Source: CAZSMC01 sp964607755
GTDB taxonomy: Bacteria > Zhuqueibacterota > Zhuqueibacteria > Residuimicrobiales > Krinioviventaceae
Assembly: GCA_964607755.1 (NCBI GenBank)
Contig: CAZSMC010000010.1
Location: forward strand, 22,471 to 86,470
Direction: 5' to 3'
DNA length: 64,000 bases
Positions 16,864 to 24,932 of the stretch are shown in pieces; within the stretch, counting starts at the first letter, position 1, and every line of letters begins with the position of its first letter. The notes under the pieces were generated by a model. That model did not search any database and was not told the origin of the DNA. It saw only the letters and a program-made list of their open reading frames with translations. The position numbers were made by a program, and so were the translations under genes.

Positions 16864-17619
16864 ATGAAGCTTCGAATAATAACAATTTCACTTTTTACGC
16901 TTTTGCAGCTCACATTGGCTCAAGAAGCCAATTACCTGTTCCAGCGGGGAAATACACACTATCAAAACGGCGAATACGAACAGGCAATCGAGGATTACGA
17001 AGCTGTTCTGAAGCAAGGTTACGAAAGCGCAGAATTGTATTACAATCTTGGCAATGCCTATTACAAAACAAATCAGTTGGGCAAGAGCATCTTGAATTTT
17101 GAACGCGCTCGTGAATTGGCGCCAAAGGACCCGGATATCCAATATAATCTGGAAATCGCCAGGTTGAGAGTGGTGGACAAAATTCCCGAACCACCGCCAT
17201 ATTTTTTATTGAGCGTGTGGAACACGGCAAAAAATACATTGACATTGCACCAGCTTTCCGTTATTGCCATTGCATTGTGGATTGTTTTTGTGACCATTGT
17301 AATTTTAAAATGGCTGGTTCGCAGGAAATTTGTTGCCCAACTAGCCCGGATCACATTTATGCCGGTTCTGGTTTTATTGATAATCTTTACGTTTTTGTTC
17401 GCTGTTTGCTTTCATGAAGATGCCACCACTCAGCAGGCCATTGTTATCGTTGACAAAGTTGATGTCACCAGTTCGCCCTCAAAAAATGCGAAACAGGTGT
17501 TTTCTCTTCACGAAGGTGTCAAAGTCAATATTACTGAACAATCGAGCGATTACTACCGGATTCAATTACGAGACGGCAAAATAGGCTGGCTCCGTCAGAA
17601 TACTGTGGACATCATTTGA
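16864..17619 (+). CDS. batE: BatE, TPR plus SH3-domain membrane protein
   Basis: A 251-aa protein that starts on the base after the batD stop. It has a signal peptide ending near residue 19 (LLQLTLAQ), TPR repeats at about 22-100 (YLFQRGNTHYQNGEYEQAIE, YYNLGNAYYKTNQLGKSILN), two membrane helices (about 130-150 and 160-180) and a C-terminal bacterial SH3 domain (VDVTSSPSKNAKQVFSLHEG ... GWLRQNTVDII). This is the standard BatE architecture. A terminator follows at 17649, closing the Bat transcript. Confidence 0.92.
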   Translation: MKLRIITISLFTLLQLTLAQEANYLFQRGNTHYQNGEYEQAIEDYEAVLKQGYESAELYYNLGNAYYKTNQLGKSILNFERARELAPKDPDIQYNLEIARLRVVDKIPEPPPYFLLSVWNTAKNTLTLHQLSVIAIALWIVFVTIVILKWLVRRKFVAQLARITFMPVLVLLIIFTFLFAVCFHEDATTQQAIVIVDKVDVTSSPSKNAKQVFSLHEGVKVNITEQSSDYYRIQLRDGKIGWLRQNTVDII

Positions 17620-17648
17620 GCGATAAAATTTTATCTAAAAATTTTGCG

Positions 17649-17682
17649 AGGCGCCGGGATCTTTTCCTTGCGCCTTTTTTTA
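17649..17682 (+). terminator. Rho-independent terminator of the Bat operon
   Basis: The stem AGGCGC (17649-17654) with GCGCCT (17670-17675) is followed by seven T. It lies 30 bp after the batE stop. Confidence 0.75.
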
Positions 17683-17696
17683 TTGGAAAATAATTG

Positions 17697-17724
17697 TTGA
17701 CAATTTAAAAGATTGTGCTAAAAT
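17697..17724 (+). promoter_or_regulatory. Predicted sigma70-type promoter
   Basis: Perfect -35 TTGACA (17697-17702), 16-bp spacer, -10 TAAAAT (17719-17724). It would drive the small gene pair at 17917-18361, leaving a leader of about 185 nt in which I see no recognisable riboswitch. Confidence 0.6.
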
Positions 17725-17916
17725 TCAGTGTGCATGTTTCAAATGTGAAAAAGTCAGAATTATATAGTATAATTTGAAAGTAGTTTGATTTGAGTTCTGT
17801 TAAATTTCCAAGCTGGTAAACTGTTTTAAACTTTAAATTCTTATTGGCGTACAATCACTAACAATGATTGAGCAGAGACGTAAAACAGCGAGAAATCAAC
17901 TCATTCGGTTTCTTAA

Positions 17917-18153
17917 ATGAAATCAACAACATATTTTGATTATACAAGAAAACGTAAAGATCGGGTACAGATAAAAGAAGAATGGATTAAATTTGTTATT
18001 GAGAATCCTGAGAGAACCGAGATTCAATCTGACGGTAGAATTAGGAAATGGGCAAAGATATCAGAAAAAGGAAGATATTTGAGGGTCATATTGCTTAAAG
18101 ACGGTGAAACAGTTCATAATGCATTCTTTGACAGATCATACAAGGAGAAATAA
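17917..18153 (+). CDS. Small DUF4258-like protein (possible TA-type partner)
   Basis: A 78-aa basic protein. It has an early charged helix (TRKRKDRVQIKEEWIKFVIE), then two strands (GRIRKWAKISEKGRYLRVIL, ETVHNAFFDRSY) resembling the DUF4258/RelE-like short beta-sheet fold. The gene is followed after one base by a DUF2283 gene. DUF4258-DUF2283 pairs are common in bacteria and are suspected to be mobile, toxin-antitoxin-like modules, but a function is not established. The start ATG 17917 has no strong Shine-Dalgarno. Confidence 0.65.
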   Translation: MKSTTYFDYTRKRKDRVQIKEEWIKFVIENPERTEIQSDGRIRKWAKISEKGRYLRVILLKDGETVHNAFFDRSYKEK

Positions 18154-18154
18154 A

Positions 18155-18361
18155 ATGAAAGTAAAGTACTTTTCTGATACGGACACTGCTCATATCGAGT
18201 TTAATGAAAAGCAAATTTATGAGACAAAAGAGATAAACGAAAATATCTATATAGATGTTGATGAAACAGGGCATCTCGTGAACATGACAATTGAACATGC
18301 TAAAGAAAACGCCGAGTTATGGGAATTTTCATTCCAGGAGATGTCTCATCAACAAGTATAA
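18155..18361 (+). CDS. DUF2283 family protein
   Basis: A 68-aa protein with the DUF2283 signature: KVKYFSDTDTAHIEFNEKQI at the start, ENIYIDVDETGHLVNMTIEH in the middle and a C-terminal amphipathic helix. ATG 18155 is set by AAGGAG at 18142-18147; upstream in-frame codons lack one. It is coupled to the preceding small gene with a one-base spacer. Possible antitoxin-like partner; function unproven. Confidence 0.8.
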   Translation: MKVKYFSDTDTAHIEFNEKQIYETKEINENIYIDVDETGHLVNMTIEHAKENAELWEFSFQEMSHQQV

Positions 18362-18439
18362 AAACTTTTATTTTGCGTGGCGCTCAATTGTTGTATAAAA
18401 CTGATATTGGATAATAACTTGTGGAATTAAAATCTACCA

Positions 18440-19060
18440 ATGACCACAAAAAATAAACAATTTAAAGACAGATATCGTTCAAGACTTGAGAAATCATTGG
18501 TAGTGGTGCTTTTTTTATTAATTGTTTTTTTTCAGAGTTTTCCTAAATGGAATTGGAACGACGAGCCAACACAACCTGAAAAAGTACAATTTCAATTCCA
18601 TGTCGACCAGGTTCCCATGACAGAACAAAAAGTGCGTCGCGGTTCCCGTCCGCCCAAAAAACCGGTGATTCCGATAGAATCTGAAGATCCTGATGTTCCT
18701 GAAAATATGACTATTGATGAAACTGATGTTTATTTGGATTATGGCGAATCTATTTTTGGAAACGCGAGTATAACAGAAGGAAGACCAGATACGATACCGG
18801 CAAGGCCGATTATTCAGGTGCTGCCGAATTATCCAAAAGATTTACGGGAACAAGGTATAAGCGGTACTGTTAAACTTTGGGTTCTGGTTGATACAACCGG
18901 AAAAGTCGTAGATGCGGTGGTTTCAGAAAATGATACCGAGAGCAAAGCATGCGCAGAAGCCGCGATAAAAGCGGCCCGGAAAAGCACTTATCACGCTGCC
19001 AAAGCCGATGGCAAGCCAATACAAATGTGGACGAGATGCATCTACCGCTTTGAACCATGA
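18440..19060 (+). CDS. Energy transducer TonB family protein
   Basis: A 206-aa inner-membrane protein: a basic N-terminus, one membrane helix at about 18-35 (LVVVLFLLIVFFQSFPKW), a short Pro-rich linker (GSRPPKKPVIPI) and a C-terminal TonB domain of about 80 residues (PNYPKDLREQGISGTVKLWV ... AARKSTYHAAKADGKPIQMW). TonB proteins pass proton-motive energy to outer-membrane receptors; the window has two such receptors (34284-36560, 50288-52435) but neither is adjacent. The periplasmic linker is short for a TonB, so the reach is limited. Confidence 0.88.
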   Translation: MTTKNKQFKDRYRSRLEKSLVVVLFLLIVFFQSFPKWNWNDEPTQPEKVQFQFHVDQVPMTEQKVRRGSRPPKKPVIPIESEDPDVPENMTIDETDVYLDYGESIFGNASITEGRPDTIPARPIIQVLPNYPKDLREQGISGTVKLWVLVDTTGKVVDAVVSENDTESKACAEAAIKAARKSTYHAAKADGKPIQMWTRCIYRFEP

Positions 19061-19204
19061 CGACTACCGGGTAAACGAAAAAATAACCCATGCGTCATAA
19101 ATTTGAAGAAATAAAAAGACAAGTGTTGGATACGTAATTTATGCTTTGTATATTGAGTTGGAAAAAATTGATTTATTTATTGGATTGTCCGAAAGGAGGC
19201 AGTC

Positions 19205-20437
19205 ATGTTTAAGACTGTGAGAGTTTTTATTTTAGGTGGCGGGCTTTTATTCCTCCTGAGTATAATCGGTTGTTATACCCGAGTCGGAAGTCCGGGTTTG
19301 CAAACCGAGACAAGTGACGACGGATATTACAGAGATTACTGGAACGAGGATGAAGAGTGGGAAGAAGAATATGTGCCAGAAGATGAGTACTCCCGCATTT
19401 ATAAAGAGCCCGATGAACAAATTGTTTATCATCACCACGATCATGATATCTACGTTCATGGCGGATATGCACCTGTCTATCTGAACTCCTGGTGGTATGA
19501 ACCTTACTGGTATTACTCGTCAGATTATTGGTGGAGACGACATAATTATTGGAATTTTGGATATGGTTATTCTCCTTATTACGGAGACCCATGGTACTGG
19601 ACGGGCTTTAGTTTTTACGGTGGATATGGCTACTATAGCTATTGGAATCATCACAGATTTTACGGAGGTGGTTTCTATTATCCTGTTTACAATCGCTACA
19701 GCAGCGACCCTCGTAATTATGCGCGCCGGTCTGTGGGGCGACGCGACATTTATGCGCCGCATGAAAGTATCCGAACAGTGATGTCAGGAGCCGGGCCAGC
19801 GGTTGTGGTGTCGAAATCATCCAGAGCGTCAAATGAGGTTACCTCTTCGGTTGGCCGTTCAAGGGAAATAGCCGGGTCAACGTCAAGTTCATCGAGATCA
19901 AGACCAAATTCTGTGACCATCAGAACCCCGTCGCCGCAGAGTACTTCACGGTCAGCGGTAACTCGTTCGAGCACAAGCCGTAGTCGAGACGCGTCATCGC
20001 GATCCCGTTCAACAGCGGTGCAGCGATCGAGCAATTCATCGGATACCCGTTCGTCAACGACGCGAACCCGGTCGGTTCCAACAAAACAGTCTGACAGCGA
20101 TGCTTCTTCGTATGAAAGGTCACAATCGTCGAGCTCGCCTTCAAGCTCCTCCAGATCGCGTACGGTGCAGAAAAAATCCAGCAGTTCGGACAGCCGGTCA
20201 CGATCCAGAAGCTACAATAGTTCATCAAGGTCGAGTTCATCTCAGCCCTCGTCCTATTCCCGGTCGAGTAGCTCATCGAGCAGTTCACGTAGCAGGTCAT
20301 ACAGCGGCTCATCTCGCAGCAGTTCCAGCAGCGCCGGACGTTCGAACAGTTCGTCTAGCAGTTCAGGACGTTCAAGCAGTTCGTCCAGTAGCCGCTCTTC
20401 GTCGAGTAGCTCAAGGAGTTCACGTAGCCGTCGTTAA
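19205..20437 (+). CDS. Lipoprotein with Tyr/Trp-rich and Ser/Arg-rich regions
   Basis: A 410-aa protein of unknown family. ATG 19205 follows GAAAGGAGG. The signal peptide ends in a lipobox at Cys23 (LLFLLSIIGCYT). Residues about 75-165 are extremely aromatic (NSWWYEPYWYYSSDYWWRR and similar). From about residue 200 to the end the chain is mostly Ser and Arg in SRS/SSS blocks. The serine codons are mixed (TCG, TCA, TCC, AGC, AGT), so this is not a simple DNA microsatellite. Disordered cationic surface tails of this sort are known from adhesive or nucleic-acid-binding exported proteins, but no function can be assigned here. It is followed 33 bp later by a porin-like gene. Confidence 0.85.
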   Translation: MFKTVRVFILGGGLLFLLSIIGCYTRVGSPGLQTETSDDGYYRDYWNEDEEWEEEYVPEDEYSRIYKEPDEQIVYHHHDHDIYVHGGYAPVYLNSWWYEPYWYYSSDYWWRRHNYWNFGYGYSPYYGDPWYWTGFSFYGGYGYYSYWNHHRFYGGGFYYPVYNRYSSDPRNYARRSVGRRDIYAPHESIRTVMSGAGPAVVVSKSSRASNEVTSSVGRSREIAGSTSSSSRSRPNSVTIRTPSPQSTSRSAVTRSSTSRSRDASSRSRSTAVQRSSNSSDTRSSTTRTRSVPTKQSDSDASSYERSQSSSSPSSSSRSRTVQKKSSSSDSRSRSRSYNSSSRSSSSQPSSYSRSSSSSSSSRSRSYSGSSRSSSSSAGRSNSSSSSSGRSSSSSSSRSSSSSSRSSRSRR

Positions 20438-20470
20438 GCGATCGTGGTGAGTTGAAAAGGGAGAATTATT

Positions 20471-21859
20471 ATGTATAGATTAACTTTGATATGTGTAGTA
20501 CTGGCCTTGTTTCTAAGCAGCACAGGGCAATCTCAGGAAAGTGTGTTTTTCTGGGGACGGGAACTCGGAGTGGGCTCCCGCGCTATGGGAATGGGTGGCG
20601 CATTCACCGGTGTTGCCGATGATTATACAGCTACGTATTGGAATCCTGCAGGTCTGGGCCAGATTCGCCGGATGGAATTTAATCTTGGCTTTTCACACAA
20701 TTCGCTGAACAATGACGCGACATTTATGGGCAATGAAACTCAAAACAGCAATTCTTTCTCACGATTGAATTCGTTTGGATTTGTATTTCCGATTCCGACC
20801 TATCAGGGCAGTCTGGTATTTGGTGTCGGGCTGAATAAAGTTCGCGACTTTGATAATATCTTGCAATTCGAAGGCTATAATGAAAATTGGGCAGCGTTTC
20901 CTGATTTCTTTGACCAGGTCGCTCCGGAAAATGAAGTGACTGATGTCGTTGATAATATTCATCAGGTCCAGTCGATTAACGAAGAAGGCGGCATCAATCA
21001 TTACTCTTTTTCCGCCTCTGTAGAAATGCAAAAGGACTTTTTCCTTGGCGCTACGGTTAATTTCTTACGCGGAAAAGATGATTATAATATGCAGTTTGAA
21101 GAACATGATCGCAATAATTTGCATAATACACCGCCTTATACAGACGATAACGGATATACCCACATCGGAGACCTGGATTACTGGATTTACAATCAAAGCA
21201 TCGTCTCAGAGTTTTCAGCCACAAATATAAAACTGGGTGCTCTGTACCGGGTCGGAAGCATGCTGCGCCTTGGCGCCACCGTTGTTCCGCCAACAACCAT
21301 CAAAATAAAAGAAAACTGGAGCGACGAGTGGGTTGAAACATATGATGACGGCAGCACATTTGAAACACCGCCTGAACCGTCCGAGTATGAATACAAAATC
21401 CAGGAGCCTTACTCTTTTGGTTTTGGCGCTTCTTTAAAATTATTGAACTTTTTATTCTCTGCTGATATGGAGTTCCAGGATTGGTCACAGGCGAAATTCA
21501 AGACAGACCCTCCGATAGCAGGAATGACAAAAGCCAATACCAATTTCCGCATTCAGGAAGAATTGCAGGCCGTTCAAAAACTCCATTTAGGCGCTGAGAT
21601 GTACATCCCGCTTGTTCGCGCCAAAGTGCGTGCCGGTTATTTTACTGAACCGTCACCTTACAAATATGCGGAAACGACAGAAGACAAGAAATTTTATTCC
21701 GCTGGTGCCAGTTTAATGCTGGACAAACAGGTGATGGTAGATCTCGCATACGTTCGTGGCCTGTGGAAACAAGAAACGAGCGATGCTCTAACCAATGCAC
21801 CAACATTGGAAGATAAAAACGTACAAAAACTTTTGGGTACAGTATCAATAAGATTTTAA
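20471..21859 (+). CDS. FadL/OMPP1-like outer-membrane protein (PorV/UPF0164 type)
   Basis: A 462-aa outer-membrane beta-barrel. It has a signal peptide (LTLICVVLALFLSSTGQSQ), then the conserved N-terminal plug-like motif GSRAMGMGGAFTGVADDYTA followed by WNPAGLGQI, characteristic of the FadL/TodX/PorV-UPF0164 superfamily. Alternating amphipathic strands continue to a C-terminal SIRF ending in Phe, as expected for BAM-assembled barrels. In FCB bacteria, related proteins transport hydrophobic compounds or serve the type IX secretion system (PorV); this sequence cannot separate the two. The TonB-domain lipoprotein immediately downstream suggests an envelope operon. Confidence 0.88.
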   Translation: MYRLTLICVVLALFLSSTGQSQESVFFWGRELGVGSRAMGMGGAFTGVADDYTATYWNPAGLGQIRRMEFNLGFSHNSLNNDATFMGNETQNSNSFSRLNSFGFVFPIPTYQGSLVFGVGLNKVRDFDNILQFEGYNENWAAFPDFFDQVAPENEVTDVVDNIHQVQSINEEGGINHYSFSASVEMQKDFFLGATVNFLRGKDDYNMQFEEHDRNNLHNTPPYTDDNGYTHIGDLDYWIYNQSIVSEFSATNIKLGALYRVGSMLRLGATVVPPTTIKIKENWSDEWVETYDDGSTFETPPEPSEYEYKIQEPYSFGFGASLKLLNFLFSADMEFQDWSQAKFKTDPPIAGMTKANTNFRIQEELQAVQKLHLGAEMYIPLVRAKVRAGYFTEPSPYKYAETTEDKKFYSAGASLMLDKQVMVDLAYVRGLWKQETSDALTNAPTLEDKNVQKLLGTVSIRF

Positions 21860-21873
21860 AAAAAATATCTGAT

Positions 21874-21899
21874 GCAAGGAGCATTTTACTGCTCCTTGC
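21874..21899 (+). promoter_or_regulatory. Hairpin sequestering the ribosome-binding site of the next gene
   Basis: A perfect 9-bp inverted repeat, GCAAGGAGC (21874-21882) with GCTCCTTGC (21891-21899), with an 8-nt loop. The 5' arm contains the only good Shine-Dalgarno (AAGGAG, 21876-21881) for the downstream lipoprotein, and the 3' arm lies in its coding sequence. No T run follows, so translational control is more likely than termination. Confidence 0.5.
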
Positions 21900-22686
21900 A
21901 ATCGTTCCGGTCGTTGTGTTTTTGGCGTGCGCTTCTTCAAAGTTTCAACGACCCAAAGTCATTTCCGACCAGCCTCTTGACTATCCGTTGTCAGCTCAGC
22001 TTGACAGGATAGAAGGAGACGTTTTACTGGCGGTTTATGTTGAAGAAGACGGGACGTCTCAACACGTTAAAATAATAGAGTCATCCGGAAATGCAGTACT
22101 CGACAGCGCAGCTTTTCGTTTTGCACATTCTCTCGCATTTAAACCGGCGTTGTTGGATGAAAACCGCATTGCCTCGTGGACTAAATTGTTGCTCAAGTAT
22201 CGTTTGTCCGAGATGCCATTTGAACGCAATAATTGGCTTCAGGATGTAAAGCACTATCAAAAACGTATTGCCACGGCAGAGGATTCGACACAACGTAACC
22301 GGTTTCAGAAAAAGCTCATTGCCAGTTATGTCGGACTTTTATCATATTGCGAAAAGTTTACCAATCCCAGCATCAACCGCACCATACAACAGGTAATTAG
22401 CGCTGAAATAAAAGAGTTATGGAATCCGTTTTGGAACGTTATTCCAGCGCCGTTTGCCGTATTTGATGATTTTCTTTACCAATATCCGGATAGTCCCTTT
22501 ACAGAGGATGTAAAACAGAATTTATTGGCGTCACTCGTTCGCGCTGAGGGCAATATTCGGGTAAAATCTTTTAATTCGGGTCGCATGGACCGGAAGCATC
22601 TGGAGCTCCTTGACATCCTCGAAAAGCGCCAGGATGCCTTACAAGAAGAGCAATATGAACGTATTCGTTCTCTCATCGAAAAATAA
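21889..22686 (+). CDS. TonB C-terminal-domain lipoprotein (start codon uncertain)
   Basis: An approximately 265-aa predicted lipoprotein. The frame encodes LLLLAIVPVVVFLACASS, a type II signal peptide with lipobox FLAC, but no ATG precedes it. The only usual start codon near it is GTG 21916, which would cut off the signal peptide. CTG 21889 lies 7 nt after AAGGAG and is proposed as start; an ATT upstream or an unseen error is possible. Residues about 30-100 are a TonB-C-like fold (LDRIEGDVLLAVYVEEDGTS, FAHSLAFKPALLDENRIA), followed by a helical part. TonB-C domains fixed to lipoproteins rather than a membrane helix are seen in Bacteroidota relatives. It follows the FadL-like gene. Confidence 0.65.
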   Translation: MLLAIVPVVVFLACASSKFQRPKVISDQPLDYPLSAQLDRIEGDVLLAVYVEEDGTSQHVKIIESSGNAVLDSAAFRFAHSLAFKPALLDENRIASWTKLLLKYRLSEMPFERNNWLQDVKHYQKRIATAEDSTQRNRFQKKLIASYVGLLSYCEKFTNPSINRTIQQVISAEIKELWNPFWNVIPAPFAVFDDFLYQYPDSPFTEDVKQNLLASLVRAEGNIRVKSFNSGRMDRKHLELLDILEKRQDALQEEQYERIRSLIEK

Positions 22687-22781
22687 CCCGCCTGTTTTAT
22701 TTAACATTCTGCAATTATCGGCTCTTTTAGTAAATTTTGTGGTAAAAAAATAATAAGCAATGAGCAGCAAAAGGAAAGCAC

Positions 22782-23375
22782 ATGGTTAAAAAAATATTAT
22801 TTGCGGGTTTAATCGTTCTCATAATCTCGTTGCCTTCCAGCGCACAGCAACGGAAAGGCTCGCAGGAACTCGGAGGCGCGGTTTCTTTCTGGTCCGGTTC
22901 AGTGAGTGATTCATCTTTGTCCCAGTTAGATGTGGTCGGTATTATGTCACATTATTTTACTAAAGATATACTGATGGAATTCGAGCCCAGAATAGGCGCC
23001 CGCATTCATCAAAATCAAATCGACGTAAATTCTCATTTTTTAGGCAATTTATCAATTCGTCTGATTGATATGACCAATTATGACAGGCATGGAGGATATG
23101 CCCGGGATAGAGAATTGGCACGAACAACAGGAAGCATTTTTCTGTCCGTTGGCGGAGGGTTCTGGATAGATTCTGCGGATTTTGAAGGCGAAAAACAGTT
23201 GTACAGCGGCCCTTCTTTGGCTCTTGGATTAGGCACTCATTCCAGAATGGGGTCTCTGACCATGCTGAGAACAAAAATACAATATATTTATAATACTGCC
23301 GGTGGTCCGGAACACGAGGACCCCTGGAGTATGCTCACTATGACTGTGGGATTCAGCATTTTTACAAAACTTTAA
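22782..23375 (+). CDS. Small outer-membrane beta-barrel protein, unknown family
   Basis: A 197-aa exported protein. It has a signal peptide (MVKKILFAGLIVLIISLPSSA) and short amphipathic strands throughout (LGGAVSFWSGSVSDSSL, LSVGGGFWIDSADFEG, MLTMTVGFSIFTKL), consistent with an eight-stranded OmpA/OmpX-size barrel. AAAGGAAAG lies before ATG 22782. I do not recognise the family. It sits in a row of envelope genes. Confidence 0.7.
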   Translation: MVKKILFAGLIVLIISLPSSAQQRKGSQELGGAVSFWSGSVSDSSLSQLDVVGIMSHYFTKDILMEFEPRIGARIHQNQIDVNSHFLGNLSIRLIDMTNYDRHGGYARDRELARTTGSIFLSVGGGFWIDSADFEGEKQLYSGPSLALGLGTHSRMGSLTMLRTKIQYIYNTAGGPEHEDPWSMLTMTVGFSIFTKL

Positions 23376-23454
23376 TTTGATGAATAAAAAGTTGATTTTC
23401 CGCCCTTTGTATCGTACATTAGTAAAAATGTTGGCGAATCATAGGGTATGATGA

Positions 23455-24303
23455 ATGAGGGTCATGATTAAAACTATAGTGTTACTCGTTTTTGTAGCCT
23501 CAACTGCTATTTACGGGCAGTTTACAGAGCGGGAACTGACGCAGCGGCCAACTCGTAAACCTGAGCAGGTTGCGAATGATAACTATTTTTACAAACCCAC
23601 GCACATTATCAATTATCCTACTGCCAGTATATTGCGAGGAGGAGACCTCTCCGCTTCGCTGCGGATGTACGAAAAGGGTGGTGTGCTGGGCACACTTTCT
23701 GTGGGAATCTCTGACCGCATCATGTTTGGCGTGTCGTACGGTGGATTGCATATTATAGGACGCGAGCAAAAAATCGACTGGAATTCATTGCCTGGCATTC
23801 ATTTTGTTTATCGTTTAATTGAAGAAGATTTAAGATATCCGGCGATGGTCTTTGGCTTTGATTCGCAAGGGTACGGCCCATTTTTCCCGGAAGAAGAATC
23901 TGATCCGGATTACAACGAAAAATATCCCGGACGATATTATTTTAAATCACGTGGATTTTATTGTGTGATATCAAAAGGCTATGCTTCTCTTATTTCAGTC
24001 GGCTTGCATGCCGGTGTGAGCTACAGTCTGGAATACTCTTCAGAGTCAAAAAAAAGAGCGCCGACTTTATTTCTCGCCACGGATATGCATTTATCCCGAA
24101 GTTTGGGCATTTTGTTTGAATACGATTTTGCTACAGATGATCCGAACAAATATCCTAAAGGACTTTTAAACACTGGTTTTAGATGGGCTTTCTCACCAAA
24201 TATGTTTTTTGAATTTAATTTTCAAAATATTTTAAGATCAGCTAGTGTGAGTGATGTTCGTCGAATCCTTAGACTCACGTATCACGGAAACGTCCTGCAA
24301 TGA
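23455..24303 (+). CDS. YjbH-like outer-membrane beta-barrel protein
   Basis: A 282-aa exported protein. It has a signal peptide (TIVLLVFVASTAIYGQ), then strands resembling YjbH/DUF-type barrels (INYPTASILRGGDLSASLRM, GVLGTLSVGISDRIMFGVSY) and a C-terminal strand pair (FFEFNFQNILRSAS, RRILRLTYHGNVL). ATG 23455 or ATG 23464 could start translation; the latter has GAGG at 23457-23460, very close. The stop overlaps the next gene's ATG by 4 bp (ATGA), so the two are coupled. The function is unknown; the YjbH comparison is weak. Confidence 0.7.
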   Translation: MRVMIKTIVLLVFVASTAIYGQFTERELTQRPTRKPEQVANDNYFYKPTHIINYPTASILRGGDLSASLRMYEKGGVLGTLSVGISDRIMFGVSYGGLHIIGREQKIDWNSLPGIHFVYRLIEEDLRYPAMVFGFDSQGYGPFFPEEESDPDYNEKYPGRYYFKSRGFYCVISKGYASLISVGLHAGVSYSLEYSSESKKRAPTLFLATDMHLSRSLGILFEYDFATDDPNKYPKGLLNTGFRWAFSPNMFFEFNFQNILRSASVSDVRRILRLTYHGNVLQ

Positions 24304-24803
24304 GAATAAGAAATGCCGTCATATTTATTTTGGGAATTTTTTTACTGACTGGACAGGGATGTTATACACAATTGAGACATCAGGATGTCTCCGAGGGTGG
24401 AGACAATAATGTAGCTATAACAGATAATTGTTACGAGTGTCACAATTCTTCAATTTCACAGAACGGGATTTTACCTAAATCGGCTTATCATGATTATCAT
24501 TGGCAGTTTTATGCCAATTCAGCATGGTGGCAAGACAGCAGCGTCTCAAGCGCTTTTCAGAATACCGGAAATTCAGAATCTTCCGGTACATTGTCAGGGG
24601 CCACCACAGAAGGGCAAACAAATCGGCCGGAAACTGTTGTCCCATCTCAGCCTGCTACAGTTTCCAGCCTGAGTAAAAAATCCAATTCAAACGACAACAC
24701 ATCCAGCCATTCACAAGATACGCGTCGTAAAATACAAAGACGGAAATCTATATCCAAGTCCGATAAAGATCGTGAATCATCCTCTCGTTCTGCAAGAGAG
24801 TGA
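24300..24803 (+). CDS. Lipoprotein with a single CXXCH (putative heme c) motif
   Basis: A 167-aa predicted lipoprotein: signal peptide with lipobox GQGC (Cys about residue 21), then a CXXCH motif (CYECH, about residue 47), a Trp/His/Tyr patch (YHDYHWQFYANSAWW) and a long Ser/Thr/Gln-rich tail ending in basic and Ser-rich sequence. CXXCH is the covalent heme c attachment motif; a single site with nearby His/Met ligands would make a monoheme cytochrome, but a Zn-binding or fortuitous motif is possible. It overlaps the upstream barrel gene by 4 bp, suggesting the two act together at the outer membrane. Confidence 0.7.
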   Translation: MRIRNAVIFILGIFLLTGQGCYTQLRHQDVSEGGDNNVAITDNCYECHNSSISQNGILPKSAYHDYHWQFYANSAWWQDSSVSSAFQNTGNSESSGTLSGATTEGQTNRPETVVPSQPATVSSLSKKSNSNDNTSSHSQDTRRKIQRRKSISKSDKDRESSSRSARE

Positions 24804-24932
24804 TGATTATTTTTTGAATAATTGTATATCAAAAATCGTTATCCTCTATAATGCAAAATAAAGGCGCATGCCTGACAGTATAATCCATTCTTTTCTTTTT
24901 CTATTGACTCATTTATCAGAGAGGGGAATATT

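Noticed and set aside
19800..20437. Ser/Arg-rich sequence considered as eukaryotic contamination
   Set aside because: It is continuous with a bacterial lipoprotein signal peptide and a good ribosome site, inside a bacterial gene row.
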